Assembly (NCBI RefSeq): GCF_029945885.1
Contig: NZ_JAQSDK010000004.1
Coordinates: 186,001 to 250,000 of the forward strand
Reading direction: 5' to 3'
Length of the DNA stretch: 64,000 bases
Source: Brevundimonas sp.
GTDB taxonomy: Bacteria; Pseudomonadota; Alphaproteobacteria; Caulobacterales; Caulobacteraceae
Part shown: positions 39,425 through 50,639 of the stretch, piece by piece
How positions within the stretch are numbered: the first letter of the stretch is position 1
Layout of the letters: every line of letters begins with the position of its first letter
Translations under genes and position numbers: made by a program
Notes under the pieces: generated by a model
What the model was told of the DNA's origin: nothing
Seen by the model: only the letters and a program-made list of their open reading frames with translations
Databases searched by the model: none

Positions 39425-39928
39425 TCAGGTCGAGGAAACGCGGTGGCCGCTGTCGACCGACCAGATCTTCTCGATGTTGTAGAAGGTCCGCACCTCGGGC
39501 CGGAACAGGTGGACGATGACGTCACCGGCGTCGATCAGGACCCAGTCGCAGTGCGGCATGCCCTCGACCTTGGCCTTGCCGAGGCCGAATTCCTTGACGG
39601 CGCGCTGCAGGTGGTCCGCCAGGGCCCCGACGTGACGATGCGAACGCCCGGAGGCGACGATCATGGTGTCGGCCATGGGGCTCTTGCCCTTGAGGTCGAT
39701 CAGAACGATGTCCTGGGCCTTGTCCTCGTCGAGCTTGGCCAGGATCGCCTGTTCCAGCGGGGTCGAGCCGACGGGAAGGGGAGCCTGCAGACCGTCTTCG
39801 TTATGGATGGGTTCGATCGGGTCCATCTCATGCGCCGCGTTCGAGGCGGCGCTGTCTTGCGCATCGTGCGCGGGCGAGGGGGTCAGCGGAGGGCTCCGGG
39901 GAGGTTCAATAAAGCGGCCTTCTAGCAC
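39425..39928 (-). CDS. rsfS: Ribosomal silencing factor RsfS
   Basis: 167 aa from GTG 39928, or 133 aa from ATG 39826; neither has a strong ribosome-binding site. The conserved core runs from LEQAILAKLDEDKAQDI through DTMIVASGRSHRHVGALADH to GDVIVHLFRPEVRTFYNIE. RsfS binds ribosomal protein L14 and blocks subunit joining in starvation. The N-terminal 50 residues are Pro/Ala-rich and poorly conserved. The nadD-rsfS-rlmH neighbourhood is a classical one. Confidence 0.92.
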   Translation of the reverse strand: MLEGRFIEPPRSPPLTPSPAHDAQDSAASNAAHEMDPIEPIHNEDGLQAPLPVGSTPLEQAILAKLDEDKAQDIVLIDLKGKSPMADTMIVASGRSHRHVGALADHLQRAVKEFGLGKAKVEGMPHCDWVLIDAGDVIVHLFRPEVRTFYNIEKIWSVDSGHRVSST

Positions 39929-39943
39929 GAACCGCAGCCGCCG

Positions 39944-40705
39944 TCACGCGGCGGGGAATTGCAGCCGTGCAGCCCGGATCGCCGTCGAGGATCGCGGGTT
40001 CAACGGGGCCGGCAGATAGGTCCAGGCCGGCGTCGGGGCGGTCGGCAGAAGCCGGGCCTGTCCGGCCGGCAGTCTGAAGGCGGCGAACCGCCGCGCCGCC
40101 GGGGCCGTGCGGCTGTTCAGCAGGCTTCCCGGCCGGGCGATTACGGCCACCGGCATCAGCCGCATGATGTCGGTCCAGCCGCGCCACAGGTGGAAACTGG
40201 CCAGGTTGTCCGATCCCATCAGCCAGACGAAATGGACGCCCGGATGCCGCGCGGTCAGGGCCCGCAGCGTGTCAACGGTCCAGCCGGTGCGGATGCGGCT
40301 CTCGACGTCCGAGACCACCATGGCCTGGCCCGAGGCGGCCATGGCGGCGGCCGAACGGGCCGAGGCCATCCGTTCGGACAGGGGGGCGGTGTCGGCCGTG
40401 TCCTTCAGGGGGTTCTGCTTCGACACCATCCAGATGACCCGGTCGAGATCGAGCCGGCGCATGGCCGTTTCGGCGACATGGGCGTGGCCGTCGTGGGCGG
40501 GGTTGAACGAGCCACCGAACAGGCCGACGCGCATCCCCGGAGCCAGGTTGAGCCCGTCTCGCAGCGCCCCCGGACGGGGACCGAAGGCCTGTGCGGCCGG
40601 ACCGGCATGGAAGAAGGACAAGGCGGGCTCGCGCGGACTTATGCTCACAGGGGAGCTAACACGCGCCCGCCCCCCTGTCGCGCCTCTATCTTCGTCCCCC
40701 GTCAT
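39944..40705 (-). CDS. nadD: Nicotinate-nucleotide adenylyltransferase
   Basis: 253 aa. GLFGGSFNPAHDGHAHVAE contains the HxGH nucleotidyl-transfer motif, and the C-terminal NPRSSTAIRAA holds the second (S/T)xxRxx motif. It makes nicotinate adenine dinucleotide from NaMN and ATP in NAD synthesis. About 58 residues precede the catalytic fold, longer than usual, so the true start may be downstream of ATG 40705 (a GTG about 20 codons in is possible). Confidence 0.93.
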   Translation of the reverse strand: MTGDEDRGATGGRARVSSPVSISPREPALSFFHAGPAAQAFGPRPGALRDGLNLAPGMRVGLFGGSFNPAHDGHAHVAETAMRRLDLDRVIWMVSKQNPLKDTADTAPLSERMASARSAAAMAASGQAMVVSDVESRIRTGWTVDTLRALTARHPGVHFVWLMGSDNLASFHLWRGWTDIMRLMPVAVIARPGSLLNSRTAPAARRFAAFRLPAGQARLLPTAPTPAWTYLPAPLNPRSSTAIRAARLQFPAA

Positions 40706-40722
40706 CGCCCGGAGGCCGGGCC

Positions 40723-42033
40723 TCAGGGCCGGGTCTGGCCCTTGCCGCGGATCACATATTTGAAACTGGTCAGCTGCTCGGCCCCCACGGGGCCACGGGC
40801 GTGCAGCCGGTCGGTGGAGATCCCGATCTCGCCGCCGAAGCCGAACTCGCCGCCGTCGGCGAACTGGGTCGAGGCATTGGCCAGGATGATGCCGGCGTCG
40901 GCCTCGGTCAGGAAGCGTTCGATGGCCTTGTCGTCGGTGGCGATGATCGATTCCGTATGGCCCGAACCGTAGCGGGCGACGTGATCCAGGGCGGCGTCGA
41001 TGTCATCCACGACCCGGACGGCGATGACCGCCGCCAGGAATTCGGTACTCCAGTCCGCCTCGGTGGCGGCGATGGCGTTCGGCACCAGGGCGCAGGTCGT
41101 TTCATCGCCGCGGATCTCGCAACCGGCGGCGGTCAGGTCGGCGGCGATCAGCGGCAGCAGGCTGTCGGCGACGGCCCGGTCGATCAGCAGGGTCTCGGCC
41201 GCGCCACAGACCGAGACGCGGCGCATCTTGGCATTGACGGCGATGGCCCGGGCCGTGGCCGGGTCGGCGCTCTGATGGACATAGACGTGGTTGACGCCCT
41301 CCAGATGGCCCAGCACCGACACCCGGGCGTCGGCCTTGACCCGCTCGACCAGCGAACGGCCGCCGCGCGGGATCAGCAGGTCGATCGATCCGTCGAGACC
41401 GGTCAGGATGTGGCCGACGGCGGCGCGATCGCGGGTGGTGACGATCTGCACCGTGTCCGCGGACAGGCCGGCCGCCTCCAGGCCCTCGACGAGGGCGGCG
41501 TGGATGGCCAGGTTGGAGCGCAGGCATTCCGATCCGCCGCGCAGGATCACGGCATTGCCGGCCCGCACCGCCAGGGCGGCGGCGTCCGCGGTGACGTTGG
41601 GCCGGCTCTCATAGATGATGGCCAGCACGCCGATCGGCGTGCGCACCCGGGCGATGTCCAGGCCGTTCGCAGGCGTCCAGCGCGCCGTCTCGACCCCGAC
41701 CGGATCGGGGATGGCGGCGATCGATTCCAGCGCGCCGATCACGCCGTCCAGCCGGGCCGCGTCCAGCGCCAGCCGGTCCATCATGGCCGTGGCCATACCC
41801 TTGGTTGCGGCGGCCTCGAGGTCGGCGGTATTGGCGGCAAGGACCTGATCGGCCTGTTTGCGCAGGGAGGAGGCCATGCCGGCGATGGCGCGGGTGCGGA
41901 CCTTGGGCCCGGCCAGGGCCAGGGCGCGGGCGGCCTTGCGGGCCTTCTTGCCCATGGCCGTCATCTCGGTGGCGAGGGCATCGTCGGGTCGGGGCGGGGC
42001 GGTTGTCGCGGCGTCGGTCTGTGTCATTGTCAT
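40723..42033 (-). CDS. proA: Glutamate-5-semialdehyde dehydrogenase
   Basis: 436 aa. The second enzyme of proline synthesis, reducing glutamyl-5-phosphate with NADPH. The catalytic Cys is in RRVSVCGAAETLL, and NAVILRGGSECLRSN and IPRGGRSLVERV are typical ProA motifs. It is downstream of proB on the same strand but separated by a 159-bp gap holding a two-hairpin repeat, so it may be a separate transcript. Confidence 0.96.
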   Translation of the reverse strand: MTMTQTDAATTAPPRPDDALATEMTAMGKKARKAARALALAGPKVRTRAIAGMASSLRKQADQVLAANTADLEAAATKGMATAMMDRLALDAARLDGVIGALESIAAIPDPVGVETARWTPANGLDIARVRTPIGVLAIIYESRPNVTADAAALAVRAGNAVILRGGSECLRSNLAIHAALVEGLEAAGLSADTVQIVTTRDRAAVGHILTGLDGSIDLLIPRGGRSLVERVKADARVSVLGHLEGVNHVYVHQSADPATARAIAVNAKMRRVSVCGAAETLLIDRAVADSLLPLIAADLTAAGCEIRGDETTCALVPNAIAATEADWSTEFLAAVIAVRVVDDIDAALDHVARYGSGHTESIIATDDKAIERFLTEADAGIILANASTQFADGGEFGFGGEIGISTDRLHARGPVGAEQLTSFKYVIRGKGQTRP

Positions 42034-42096
42034 GCCCTCAAGGTTGTCTCTTTTGCCGCAAATTCAAGGGCAGCGGCCTCTGGCACGACACCGGTT

Positions 42097-42192
42097 GAGT
42101 TGGACGAGGTCCAACTCGGCTCAGATTTCACTCCAGCTTGAATCCGGACCATTTTCTGGTTTCAGGTCGATTCGCCCTGAAACAAAAATGGT

Positions 42193-42193
<1 letters not shown>
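42097..42193. repeat. Two-hairpin palindromic repeat element, copy 1
   Basis: Hairpin 1 is GAGTTGGAC-GAG-GTCCAACTC (42097-42117). A linker with CTCAGATTTCACTCCAG (42120-42136) follows. Hairpin 2 has an outer stem GACCATTTT/AAAATGGTC (42147-42155 with 42185-42193) and an inner stem GTTTCAGG/CCTGAAAC (42159-42166 with 42176-42183). It ends at the proB stop codon. The linker recurs at 58813-58829 between other hairpins. It may also end the obg-proB transcript. Confidence 0.7.
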
Positions 42194-44420
<2,227 letters not shown>

Positions 44421-44446
44421 TTACAGGCAGGGTGCACGCAAGGTGA

Positions 44447-44473
44447 TCTCCCGCCCCGGACCAGGGCGGGAGA
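44447..44473 (-). terminator. Terminator-like hairpin downstream of ald
   Basis: TCTCCCGCCC (44447-44456) pairs perfectly with GGGCGGGAGA (44464-44473) over a 7-nt loop, 11 bp beyond the ald stop codon. No T-run follows on the minus strand. Confidence 0.6.
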
Positions 44474-44483
44474 CGGGCAGGAT

Positions 44484-45602
44484 CTAGCCCTGCGGCCAGA
44501 CCCCGAACGGATCGGACCAGGACATGCCCAGGGCCTCGGCCACCGCCGGATAGGTGATCTCGCCCTTCAGCACATTCAGGCCGCGCGCCAGGTTGGGGTC
44601 CTTCTTCAGCGCCTCCAGACCATGGTTGGCCAGGGCCAGGCCGAACGGCAGGGTGGCGTTGTTCAGGGCCTCGGAACTGGTGCGCGGGGCCGCGCCCGGC
44701 ATGTTGGCGACGCAATAGTGGACCACGCCGTCGATGACATAGGTCGGATCCTCGTGGGTCGTGGCCCGCGAGGTCTCGAAACAGCCGCCCTGGTCGATGG
44801 CGACGTCGACCAGCACCGAGCCGTTCTTCATCGCCTTCAGGTCTTCGCGCTTGATCAGCTTCGGAGCCGAGGCCCCCGGGACCAGCACGGCCCCGATGAT
44901 GACGTCGGCCTTGACCATCTCCTCGTCGATCGCATTGATCGAGGAATAGCGGGTGATGACCCGGCCCTGGGTGACCTCGTCGATATAGGCCATGCGCGGG
45001 ATCGAGCGTTCCAGCACCACGACCTCGGCCCCGAGGCCCATGGCCATACGGGCCGCGTTCAGGCCGACGACGCCGCCGCCCAGAACCAGCACGCGGGCCG
45101 GGGCCACGCCCGGGACGCCGCAGAACAGCAGACCCATGCCACCGTTGTGCTTCAGCAGGGTCTCGGCGGCCGAGAAGACGGCGATCCGGCCGGCCACTTC
45201 CGACATCGGGGCCAGCAGCGGCAGGCCGCCCCTGGCGTCGGTCACGGTCTCATAGGCGATGGCGGCGCATTTCGAGGCCAGCAGGCCCTTGGTCTGTTCC
45301 GGGTCCGGGGCCAGATGCAGATAGGTGAACAGGATCTGGTCCTCGCGGAGCATTTCCCACTCGACCTTCTGGGGCTCCTTGACCTTCACGATCATGTCGG
45401 CACCGGCGAAGATCTCGGCGGCGGTGGCGACGATGGTCGCCCCGGCCTTCCGGTAGTCGTCGTCGGTAAAGCCGGCCCCGACTCCGGCACCCTGCTGGAC
45501 CGAGACGGCGTGGCCGTGGGCGACGTATTCCCGCACTGCGGTCGGCGTCAGGCCGATGCGGTGTTCATTCTTCTTGATCTCGGTGGGGACGCCGACGCGC
45601 AT
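44484..45602 (-). CDS. ald: Alanine dehydrogenase
   Basis: 372 aa. The N-terminus [20 protein letters not shown] and the NAD-binding [18 protein letters not shown] are diagnostic. Catalytic Lys and His are in VKVKEPQ and TYLHLAPD. It interconverts alanine and pyruvate with NAD(H). It is divergent from an Lrp-type regulator gene, a common pairing in alphaproteobacteria, and is probably regulated by it and by alanine (inference). ATG 45602 is preceded by GAGGAAAC. Confidence 0.96.
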   Translation of the reverse strand: MRVGVPTEIKKNEHRIGLTPTAVREYVAHGHAVSVQQGAGVGAGFTDDDYRKAGATIVATAAEIFAGADMIVKVKEPQKVEWEMLREDQILFTYLHLAPDPEQTKGLLASKCAAIAYETVTDARGGLPLLAPMSEVAGRIAVFSAAETLLKHNGGMGLLFCGVPGVAPARVLVLGGGVVGLNAARMAMGLGAEVVVLERSIPRMAYIDEVTQGRVITRYSSINAIDEEMVKADVIIGAVLVPGASAPKLIKREDLKAMKNGSVLVDVAIDQGGCFETSRATTHEDPTYVIDGVVHYCVANMPGAAPRTSSEALNNATLPFGLALANHGLEALKKDPNLARGLNVLKGEITYPAVAEALGMSWSDPFGVWPQG

Positions 45603-45720
45603 GACTGTTTCCTCTGGCTGGGACGGGCCCGTCCTGTGCCGGACGCCCCGTTTCAGGTGACAATCTATCGCCCTATGGCGCGCAGGTTCCTGTTCTTTTT
45701 GCTGACTGAACGGCATACAG

Positions 45721-45735
45721 TCGCAGAATCTGCGA
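45721..45735. promoter_or_regulatory. Palindromic putative operator in the ald-lrp divergent region
   Basis: TCGCAGA-A-TCTGCGA is a perfect 7-bp inverted repeat at 45721-45735, 13 bp before the Lrp-type start codon. Position and symmetry suggest a binding site for the adjacent regulator, allowing autoregulation. This is inference from position. Confidence 0.45.
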
Positions 45736-45748
45736 AGGATCGCCGCAA

Positions 45749-46225
45749 TTGAAGACTGTTTCTGCCGTCACCCTCGATGAGACCGATCGCCGGATGATCC
45801 GCGCCCTCCAGGGCGACGGCCGCATCACCAATGCCGATCTGGCCCGGACCGTGAACCTGTCCGAGAGCGCCTGTCTGCGCCGGTTGCGGGCGCTGGAGTC
45901 GGCCGGGGTCATCAGCCGCTACGCCGCCATCATCAATGAGCGGGCCGTGGGCCTGCCGATCAGCGTCTTCGTCACCGTGACCCTGTCGTCCCAGTCGGAG
46001 GCCATGCTGACCGCCTTCGAGACCGCCATCGCCACCGTGCCCCAGGTGGTCGAATGCTATCTGATGACCGGGGGGTCGGACTATCTGCTGCGGCTGGTGG
46101 TGCGCGACGTCGACGATCTGGAGCGGGTCCATTCGAAGGAGCTGACCCGCATCCCCGGCGTGACCCGGGTCTCGTCCAGCGTCGCCATGCGCACCGTGGT
46201 CAAGCGCGGGGCCCTGCCGGTGTAA
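45749..46225 (+). CDS. Lrp/AsnC family transcriptional regulator
   Basis: 158 aa. An N-terminal helix-turn-helix (TDRRMIRALQGDGRITNADLA split over NLSESACLRRLRALE) is followed by a RAM ligand-binding domain (VVECYLMTGGSDYLLRLVV). Lrp-type proteins bind amino acids and often control the neighbouring catabolic gene, here ald, so alanine is a likely effector. TTG 45749 has GAAGGAT 8 nt upstream. Confidence 0.92.
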   Translation: MKTVSAVTLDETDRRMIRALQGDGRITNADLARTVNLSESACLRRLRALESAGVISRYAAIINERAVGLPISVFVTVTLSSQSEAMLTAFETAIATVPQVVECYLMTGGSDYLLRLVVRDVDDLERVHSKELTRIPGVTRVSSSVAMRTVVKRGALPV

Positions 46226-46283
46226 CGCTTGTCACGGGCCCGGAGATGCCCATCTCTGTGGGCGGACAAACCCGGGGGAACCG

Positions 46284-46787
46284 ATGGACGGCCGACAAAC
46301 AATCGTCTGGCTGGGCTTCGGCCTGCTGGCCGCCCTGGCCGCCCTGCCCGGGCTCGCCGCGGGCGGTGCGCCATGGCTGCCCGTGTTCCTGTGCGGCCTG
46401 TGTCTGGCCTGTGCCGTCCATCAGGCCAGCCGGACCCGGGTGACGGAGGCTGTCGGCGAGGTCCTGGCCGGCTCGACCCTGCGCCTTGTTGTGATTGTGG
46501 TTGGCGTGGCTCTGGTCTGGCAACTGGTGGGTATCGAGCTGGCCTTCCTGATGGCCGGTGACGTGCTGGCCTATGTCGAGGTCGTGGCCGCCGTCAGCCT
46601 GATCGCCGCCAACACCCGGCTGGCTGCGGTCCGGGCCCAGGTGGCGCGGCAGGTTCGGGCCCTGGGTGCGGCCCTGTCTCTCCGGCGTACCGGAATCAGG
46701 CGCTCTGTCCGGGCGCTGCGCCGGGCCCGCCGCAAACGGCCCCGTGCCGACGATGCCGAAGGGCGAGCGGTCCGGGCCTTCGCCTGA
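46284..46787 (+). CDS. Small hypothetical membrane protein with basic tail
   Basis: 167 aa, not recognised. It has about four hydrophobic helices (IVWLGFGLLAALAALPGLAA, LPVFLCGLCLACAVHQ, LRLVVIVVGVALVWQLVG and LAFLMAGDVLAYVEVVAAVS) and a very basic C-terminal tail (RRTGIRRSVRALRRARRKR). A GGGGGAAC site precedes ATG 46284. It is convergent with the MFS transporter gene. No clear partner is adjacent. Confidence 0.7.
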   Translation: MDGRQTIVWLGFGLLAALAALPGLAAGGAPWLPVFLCGLCLACAVHQASRTRVTEAVGEVLAGSTLRLVVIVVGVALVWQLVGIELAFLMAGDVLAYVEVVAAVSLIAANTRLAAVRAQVARQVRALGAALSLRRTGIRRSVRALRRARRKRPRADDAEGRAVRAFA

Positions 46788-46802
46788 CCGTCCCGCGCGC
46801 CG

Positions 46803-48470
46803 TCAGTCCCCGACCGTGTGCAGGTCCCGGCCCTTGGTCTCGGGCAGCCAGACCAGGGCCACCACCACCGCGATGGCGGTGAAGACGATCGAATACCACA
46901 GGCCGAAATAGATATTCCCCGACCAGGCCACCAGGGCGAAGCTGGCCGCCGGCAACAGGCCGCCGACCCAGCCGGTGCCGATATTGTAGGGCAGGCTCAT
47001 CGCCGTATAGCGCACCCGGGTCGGGAACAGCTCGACCAGGGCCGCGGCCTGCGGCCCGTACAGGGCGGTCGCGGCGACCATGAAGATCATCAGGATTGCG
47101 AACACCAGCGGCAGGTTCATCCGCGCCGGGTCGGCCTTGTCCGGATAGCCGGCCGCGGCCAGGGCCGCGCGGATACGGGCGTCGACGTCGGTGCGGGCTG
47201 CCTTCAGCGTGGTCTTGTCCAGACCCGTCCCCTCGACCGAGGCGATGGTGGTGTCGCCGACGCGGACGCTTGCCAGGCTGCCGGCCGGGGCGTCGCTGTT
47301 GTCGTAGGAGATGCCCGCATTCGACAGGGCGTTCTTGGCGATGTCGCAACTGCTGGCGAAGGCGGTCTTGCCGATGGGGTCGAACTGCACCGCGCAGGTG
47401 GCGGGGTCGGCGACCACGGTGACCGGGGCGCTGATCTGGGCCTCGGCCAGGGCCGGGTTGGCCGCCCTGGTCAGGGCGTGGAACCCGGGGAAGAAGGCGA
47501 CCAGGGCCAGGATCATGCCGAACAGCATGACCGGCTTGCGCCCGACCTTGTCCGACAGCCAGCCGAAGAAGACGTAGAGTCCGGCCGAGGCCACGGTGAT
47601 GGCCAGTACCAGCTGGTCGACCAGGGCGACGTCGACTCGCAGCACCCGTTCCATGAAGAAGCGGGTGTAGAAATAGCCGCAGTACCAGACTGCCCCCTGG
47701 GCCACCATGATGCCGAACAGGGCGATCAGGACGAAACGCCCGTTCTTCCAGGTCAGGAAGGCCTCGCGATAGGGGGCGCGGCGTTCGCCCCCTTCGGATT
47801 CCATCTGCACATAGGCCGGGCTCTCACTCAGCTTCAGCCGGATCCACAGCGACACCCCCAGCAGCAGGGCCGAGATCAGGAACGGAATGCGCCAGCCCCA
47901 GGCGTCGAACGCCTCGGTGCCGAGGATGGCGCGCGTGATCAGGATCACGGACAGGGCCCCGATCAGGCCGAAGGCGGCGGTGGTCTGGATCCAGCCGGTC
48001 AACAGGCCCCGCTTTTTCGGCGGCGAATGCTCGGCGACATAGATGGCGGCCCCGCCGTATTCCCCGCCGAGGGCGAAGCCCTGCAGCACCCGCATGGTCA
48101 GCAGCAGGATGGGGGCGAGGATGCCGATCTGGCCATAGTCGGGCAGCAGGCCGATGGCCACGGTGGCCAGGCCCATCAGGGTGATGGTGACGAGGAAGGT
48201 GGTCTTGCGCCCGGTGCGGTCGCCGAACCAGCCGAACACCAGGGCCCCGAGCGGTCGTACGACGAAGCCGACCCCGAAGGTCAGCAGGGCGAGGATATAG
48301 CCGGTGGCCTCGCCGACGTCGGCGTAGAAATGGCGCGCGATGACGGTGGCCAGCGAGCCGAAGATGAAGAAATCATACCATTCGAAGGCGGTCCCGGCGG
48401 CCGAGGCCACCACCACGGTGCGCAGGCTCGGCCCGGACTTGCCGTCCATCGCGGATGCATCTGTGGTCAT
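46803..48470 (-). CDS. MFS transporter of the metabolite:H+ symporter (MHS) family with a large insert
   Basis: About 555 aa, longer than the usual ~430. The N-terminal GTAFEWYDFFIFGSLA and RPLGALVFGWFGDRTGRK are the MHS (ProP/KgtP/ShiA) signatures. About 120 residues, from ANPALAEAQISAPVTVVADP to DKADPARMN, are inserted between two helices in the C-terminal half. The insert includes two cysteines and is probably periplasmic. Substrate is unknown. ATG 48470 gives the correct N-terminus. Confidence 0.87.
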   Translation of the reverse strand: MTTDASAMDGKSGPSLRTVVVASAAGTAFEWYDFFIFGSLATVIARHFYADVGEATGYILALLTFGVGFVVRPLGALVFGWFGDRTGRKTTFLVTITLMGLATVAIGLLPDYGQIGILAPILLLTMRVLQGFALGGEYGGAAIYVAEHSPPKKRGLLTGWIQTTAAFGLIGALSVILITRAILGTEAFDAWGWRIPFLISALLLGVSLWIRLKLSESPAYVQMESEGGERRAPYREAFLTWKNGRFVLIALFGIMVAQGAVWYCGYFYTRFFMERVLRVDVALVDQLVLAITVASAGLYVFFGWLSDKVGRKPVMLFGMILALVAFFPGFHALTRAANPALAEAQISAPVTVVADPATCAVQFDPIGKTAFASSCDIAKNALSNAGISYDNSDAPAGSLASVRVGDTTIASVEGTGLDKTTLKAARTDVDARIRAALAAAGYPDKADPARMNLPLVFAILMIFMVAATALYGPQAAALVELFPTRVRYTAMSLPYNIGTGWVGGLLPAASFALVAWSGNIYFGLWYSIVFTAIAVVVALVWLPETKGRDLHTVGD

Positions 48471-48593
48471 CGGTCGTCCCCCCGGAGCGTCGTTCTGGCG
48501 GCATCGTCTGGCGGACACCTGCGCTCGCGATGCTAGCGACCCGCCCGGCTGGCGCAAGGGCCAGGCGGTTCACCGGGGTCCGGATGTCGAAAA

Positions 48594-48619
48594 CCCCGCC
48601 GGCGGGGGGGCCGGCGGGG
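48594..48619 (-). terminator. Intrinsic terminator downstream of the entericidin gene
   Basis: On the minus strand CCCCGCCGGC and GCCGGCGGGG (48619-48610 with 48603-48594) form a perfect 10-bp stem around a C6 loop and are followed by TTTTCG. It ends the entericidin transcript and lies about 124 bp before the MFS start. Confidence 0.85.
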
Positions 48620-48688
48620 CTCTCTTCAGCCGGCCGCGTCGTGAGGGACGGCGCGCGGCCGGGCAGGCGTTGGGCTGACGGAACGGTC

Positions 48689-48826
48689 CTAGCAGGACCG
48701 GCCTTCGGCACAGTTTTCGACGGCGGTGCCGGCGGCCTGGGCGTCTTCACCGACACCGGCGATCGTGTTGCAGGCGGCGGTGGTCATGGCGGCGGCTGCG
48801 GCGAACAGAATGAAAAGCTTGCGCAT
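48689..48826 (-). CDS. Entericidin-like small lipoprotein
   Basis: 45 aa. MRKLFILFAAAAAMTTAAC is a lipoprotein signal with lipidated Cys19, followed by NTIAGVGEDAQAAGTAVEN, the entericidin A/B motif, and a tail with two more cysteines. Entericidins are small envelope lipoproteins induced by stress or stationary phase. TCAGGAGTC precedes ATG 48826. A perfect EcfG-type promoter lies at 48869-48893 and a strong terminator at 48594, so it appears to be a monocistronic member of the stress regulon. Confidence 0.9.
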   Translation of the reverse strand: MRKLFILFAAAAAMTTAACNTIAGVGEDAQAAGTAVENCAEGRSC

Positions 48827-48866
48827 TGAAAGACTCCTGAAAAGCCAACTGGCTTCTTGCCGGAAC

Positions 48867-50639
48867 TCAACGTGCCGGGACCCTCGGGGTTCCCAGGTCC
48901 GCGGGGTCGACCGGAGTGACGGCCTCGGGCGTGGCGAAGACCATGCGGGCAATGGAGCCACCGCTGGGTGAGGGCACGATTTCGGCCGTGCCGCGCAGCT
49001 GTTTGGCGAAGGCCCCCATCAGGGTGCGGCCCACACCGGCCTGTCGTGTCTCGTCGACGCCCGGGCCGTCATCCTCGACCTCCAGCACACTGGTGTCGCC
49101 GCGGACCTGGAAGCGGACCTTCAGGTCACCGCCCCGACCGGCGAAGGCGTGTTTCTGGGCATTGGTCACGGCCTCGACCAGCCACAGGGCCAGCGGGGCC
49201 AGCTTGTCCGGATCGACGACCAGCGAGTCCGCCTCGACCGAACTGGTGATCACCGGCCCCTGGCCGGTGGCGCTGGCCACCAGCTGGCCGACCAGGTCGG
49301 TCAGGAAGATGCGGGCGTCGGCATAGCGCAGGTCGTCGCTCTGGTAGAGGGTGCGATAGATCAGGGCCAGGGCGGCGATCCGCTGGCGGGTGTCGCCCAC
49401 CGCGGCCCGGGCCGGACCGTCGGTCAGGGTCCGCTGTTGCATCGACAGCAGCGATGAGATGATCTGCAGATTGTTCTTCACCCGGTGGTGGATCTCGCGC
49501 ATCAGCGCGTCCTTCTCCGACAGGGAATCGGTCAGGGCCTTGTCCCGGGCGATGATGGTCTCGGCCAGGGTGTCGAGGGTCGAGGCCAGCAGGCGGATTT
49601 CCGACGGGGCGTTGACCGCCTGCAGCGGGCGCACCGAGAACCGGCCCCGGGCGTAGATGGCCGCGACCCGTTCGAGATAGTCCAGCCAGCGAATGATGAT
49701 CCGTTCCGAGACCAGCATCACCGCGGCGAAGGCGGTCAACCACGCGGCCAGCGGCAGGATCAGCACCCCGACCGGATTGAGCCGGGCCCAGGACAGCAGG
49801 CCGGGGGCCGGGGCCGACAGCAGCACATAGACGTCGCGCCCGGCCAGGGCCGCACCGGCATAGTCCCGGTGCCGGCCCTCGCGATCGTCGGCCTCGAACA
49901 CGGCCGAGGACCCGTCGCGGGCGCGCTGGACCCAGCCCTGCAGCGACCGGCCACCACCCAGGACAAAGGCACCGGCGTCGGTGGCGGTCAGGATATTGCC
50001 GTCGCCGTCGGTCAGGGCCGCCTCCGAGCCTTCGGGCAGGGCGCGGTCCGAGGTGTCGGGCTGCAGGCTGGCCAGCGGGATCAGGGCGATCATGGCCCCG
50101 TCGAACGTTCCCATCGGCCGCTCCAGCCGGATGGCGACGATCAGGTTCGGCTGGGAGCCGGTCGAGACCGGGGCCCGGGCCAGGACCATCGATTCACCGC
50201 CGCGCAGCCGGGCGAACCAGTCGCTGCCACGCACGGCGACATCCCGGTCCGCCGAGGATGGCGCGCTGCTGGAGGCACAGACCTGCTGGCCGGTCGCGCT
50301 GATCCGGGCCAGGCCGTCCAGACTCTCGAGTCGGTCGACCAGGGCGGACAGGCGCGGTTCGCAGAAGAATTGCAGGGATTCCGGACGCAGCGCCTGAAGC
50401 AGGACCGCGGTGCTGTCGAGCCGGGACTTGGCCCCGGCCGCGCTGCGTTCGGCGGCCAGCTGCAGACCCGACCGCCGGGCCTCGGCCTGGTCGCGGAAGT
50501 TGGACTGGGTCTGGATCGCGGCGAGCAGCAGGATCGGCAGCAGGGCCAGCGCCATGGCCAGACCGATGCGGAAGCGGATGCCCTGGAACGGCCGGGCCGA
50601 GGCTCCCTGTCCGAGCGAGCGCCCCAGCCTGACCATCAT
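48867..50639 (-). CDS. phyK: HWE/HisKA_2 sensor histidine kinase, PhyK-like
   Basis: 590 aa. Membrane helix 1 (about 25-43), a periplasmic sensor region (about 45-285), helix 2 (about 290-311), a HAMP-like linker, then a HisKA_2 dimerisation domain with the phospho-acceptor His385 in REIHHRVKNNLQ and an HWE-type ATPase domain (LVEAVTNAQKHA, EDDGPGVDETRQ). PhyK kinases phosphorylate PhyR and so switch on the general stress response. ATG 50639 follows the ecfG TAG stop codon directly, so it is translationally coupled in nepR-ecfG-phyK. The assignment as PhyK rests on this position. Confidence 0.9.
   Translation of the reverse strand: MMVRLGRSLGQGASARPFQGIRFRIGLAMALALLPILLLAAIQTQSNFRDQAEARRSGLQLAAERSAAGAKSRLDSTAVLLQALRPESLQFFCEPRLSALVDRLESLDGLARISATGQQVCASSSAPSSADRDVAVRGSDWFARLRGGESMVLARAPVSTGSQPNLIVAIRLERPMGTFDGAMIALIPLASLQPDTSDRALPEGSEAALTDGDGNILTATDAGAFVLGGGRSLQGWVQRARDGSSAVFEADDREGRHRDYAGAALAGRDVYVLLSAPAPGLLSWARLNPVGVLILPLAAWLTAFAAVMLVSERIIIRWLDYLERVAAIYARGRFSVRPLQAVNAPSEIRLLASTLDTLAETIIARDKALTDSLSEKDALMREIHHRVKNNLQIISSLLSMQQRTLTDGPARAAVGDTRQRIAALALIYRTLYQSDDLRYADARIFLTDLVGQLVASATGQGPVITSSVEADSLVVDPDKLAPLALWLVEAVTNAQKHAFAGRGGDLKVRFQVRGDTSVLEVEDDGPGVDETRQAGVGRTLMGAFAKQLRGTAEIVPSPSGGSIARMVFATPEAVTPVDPADLGTPRVPAR
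48869..48893 (-). promoter_or_regulatory. EcfG (sigma-T) promoter of the entericidin gene
   Basis: On the minus strand GGAAC (48893-48889), 16 nt, CGTT (48872-48869). This matches the alphaproteobacterial EcfG consensus GGAAC-N16/17-CGTT exactly. It lies within the last codons of the upstream kinase gene and would start a transcript about 35 nt before the entericidin ATG. Confidence 0.85.
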
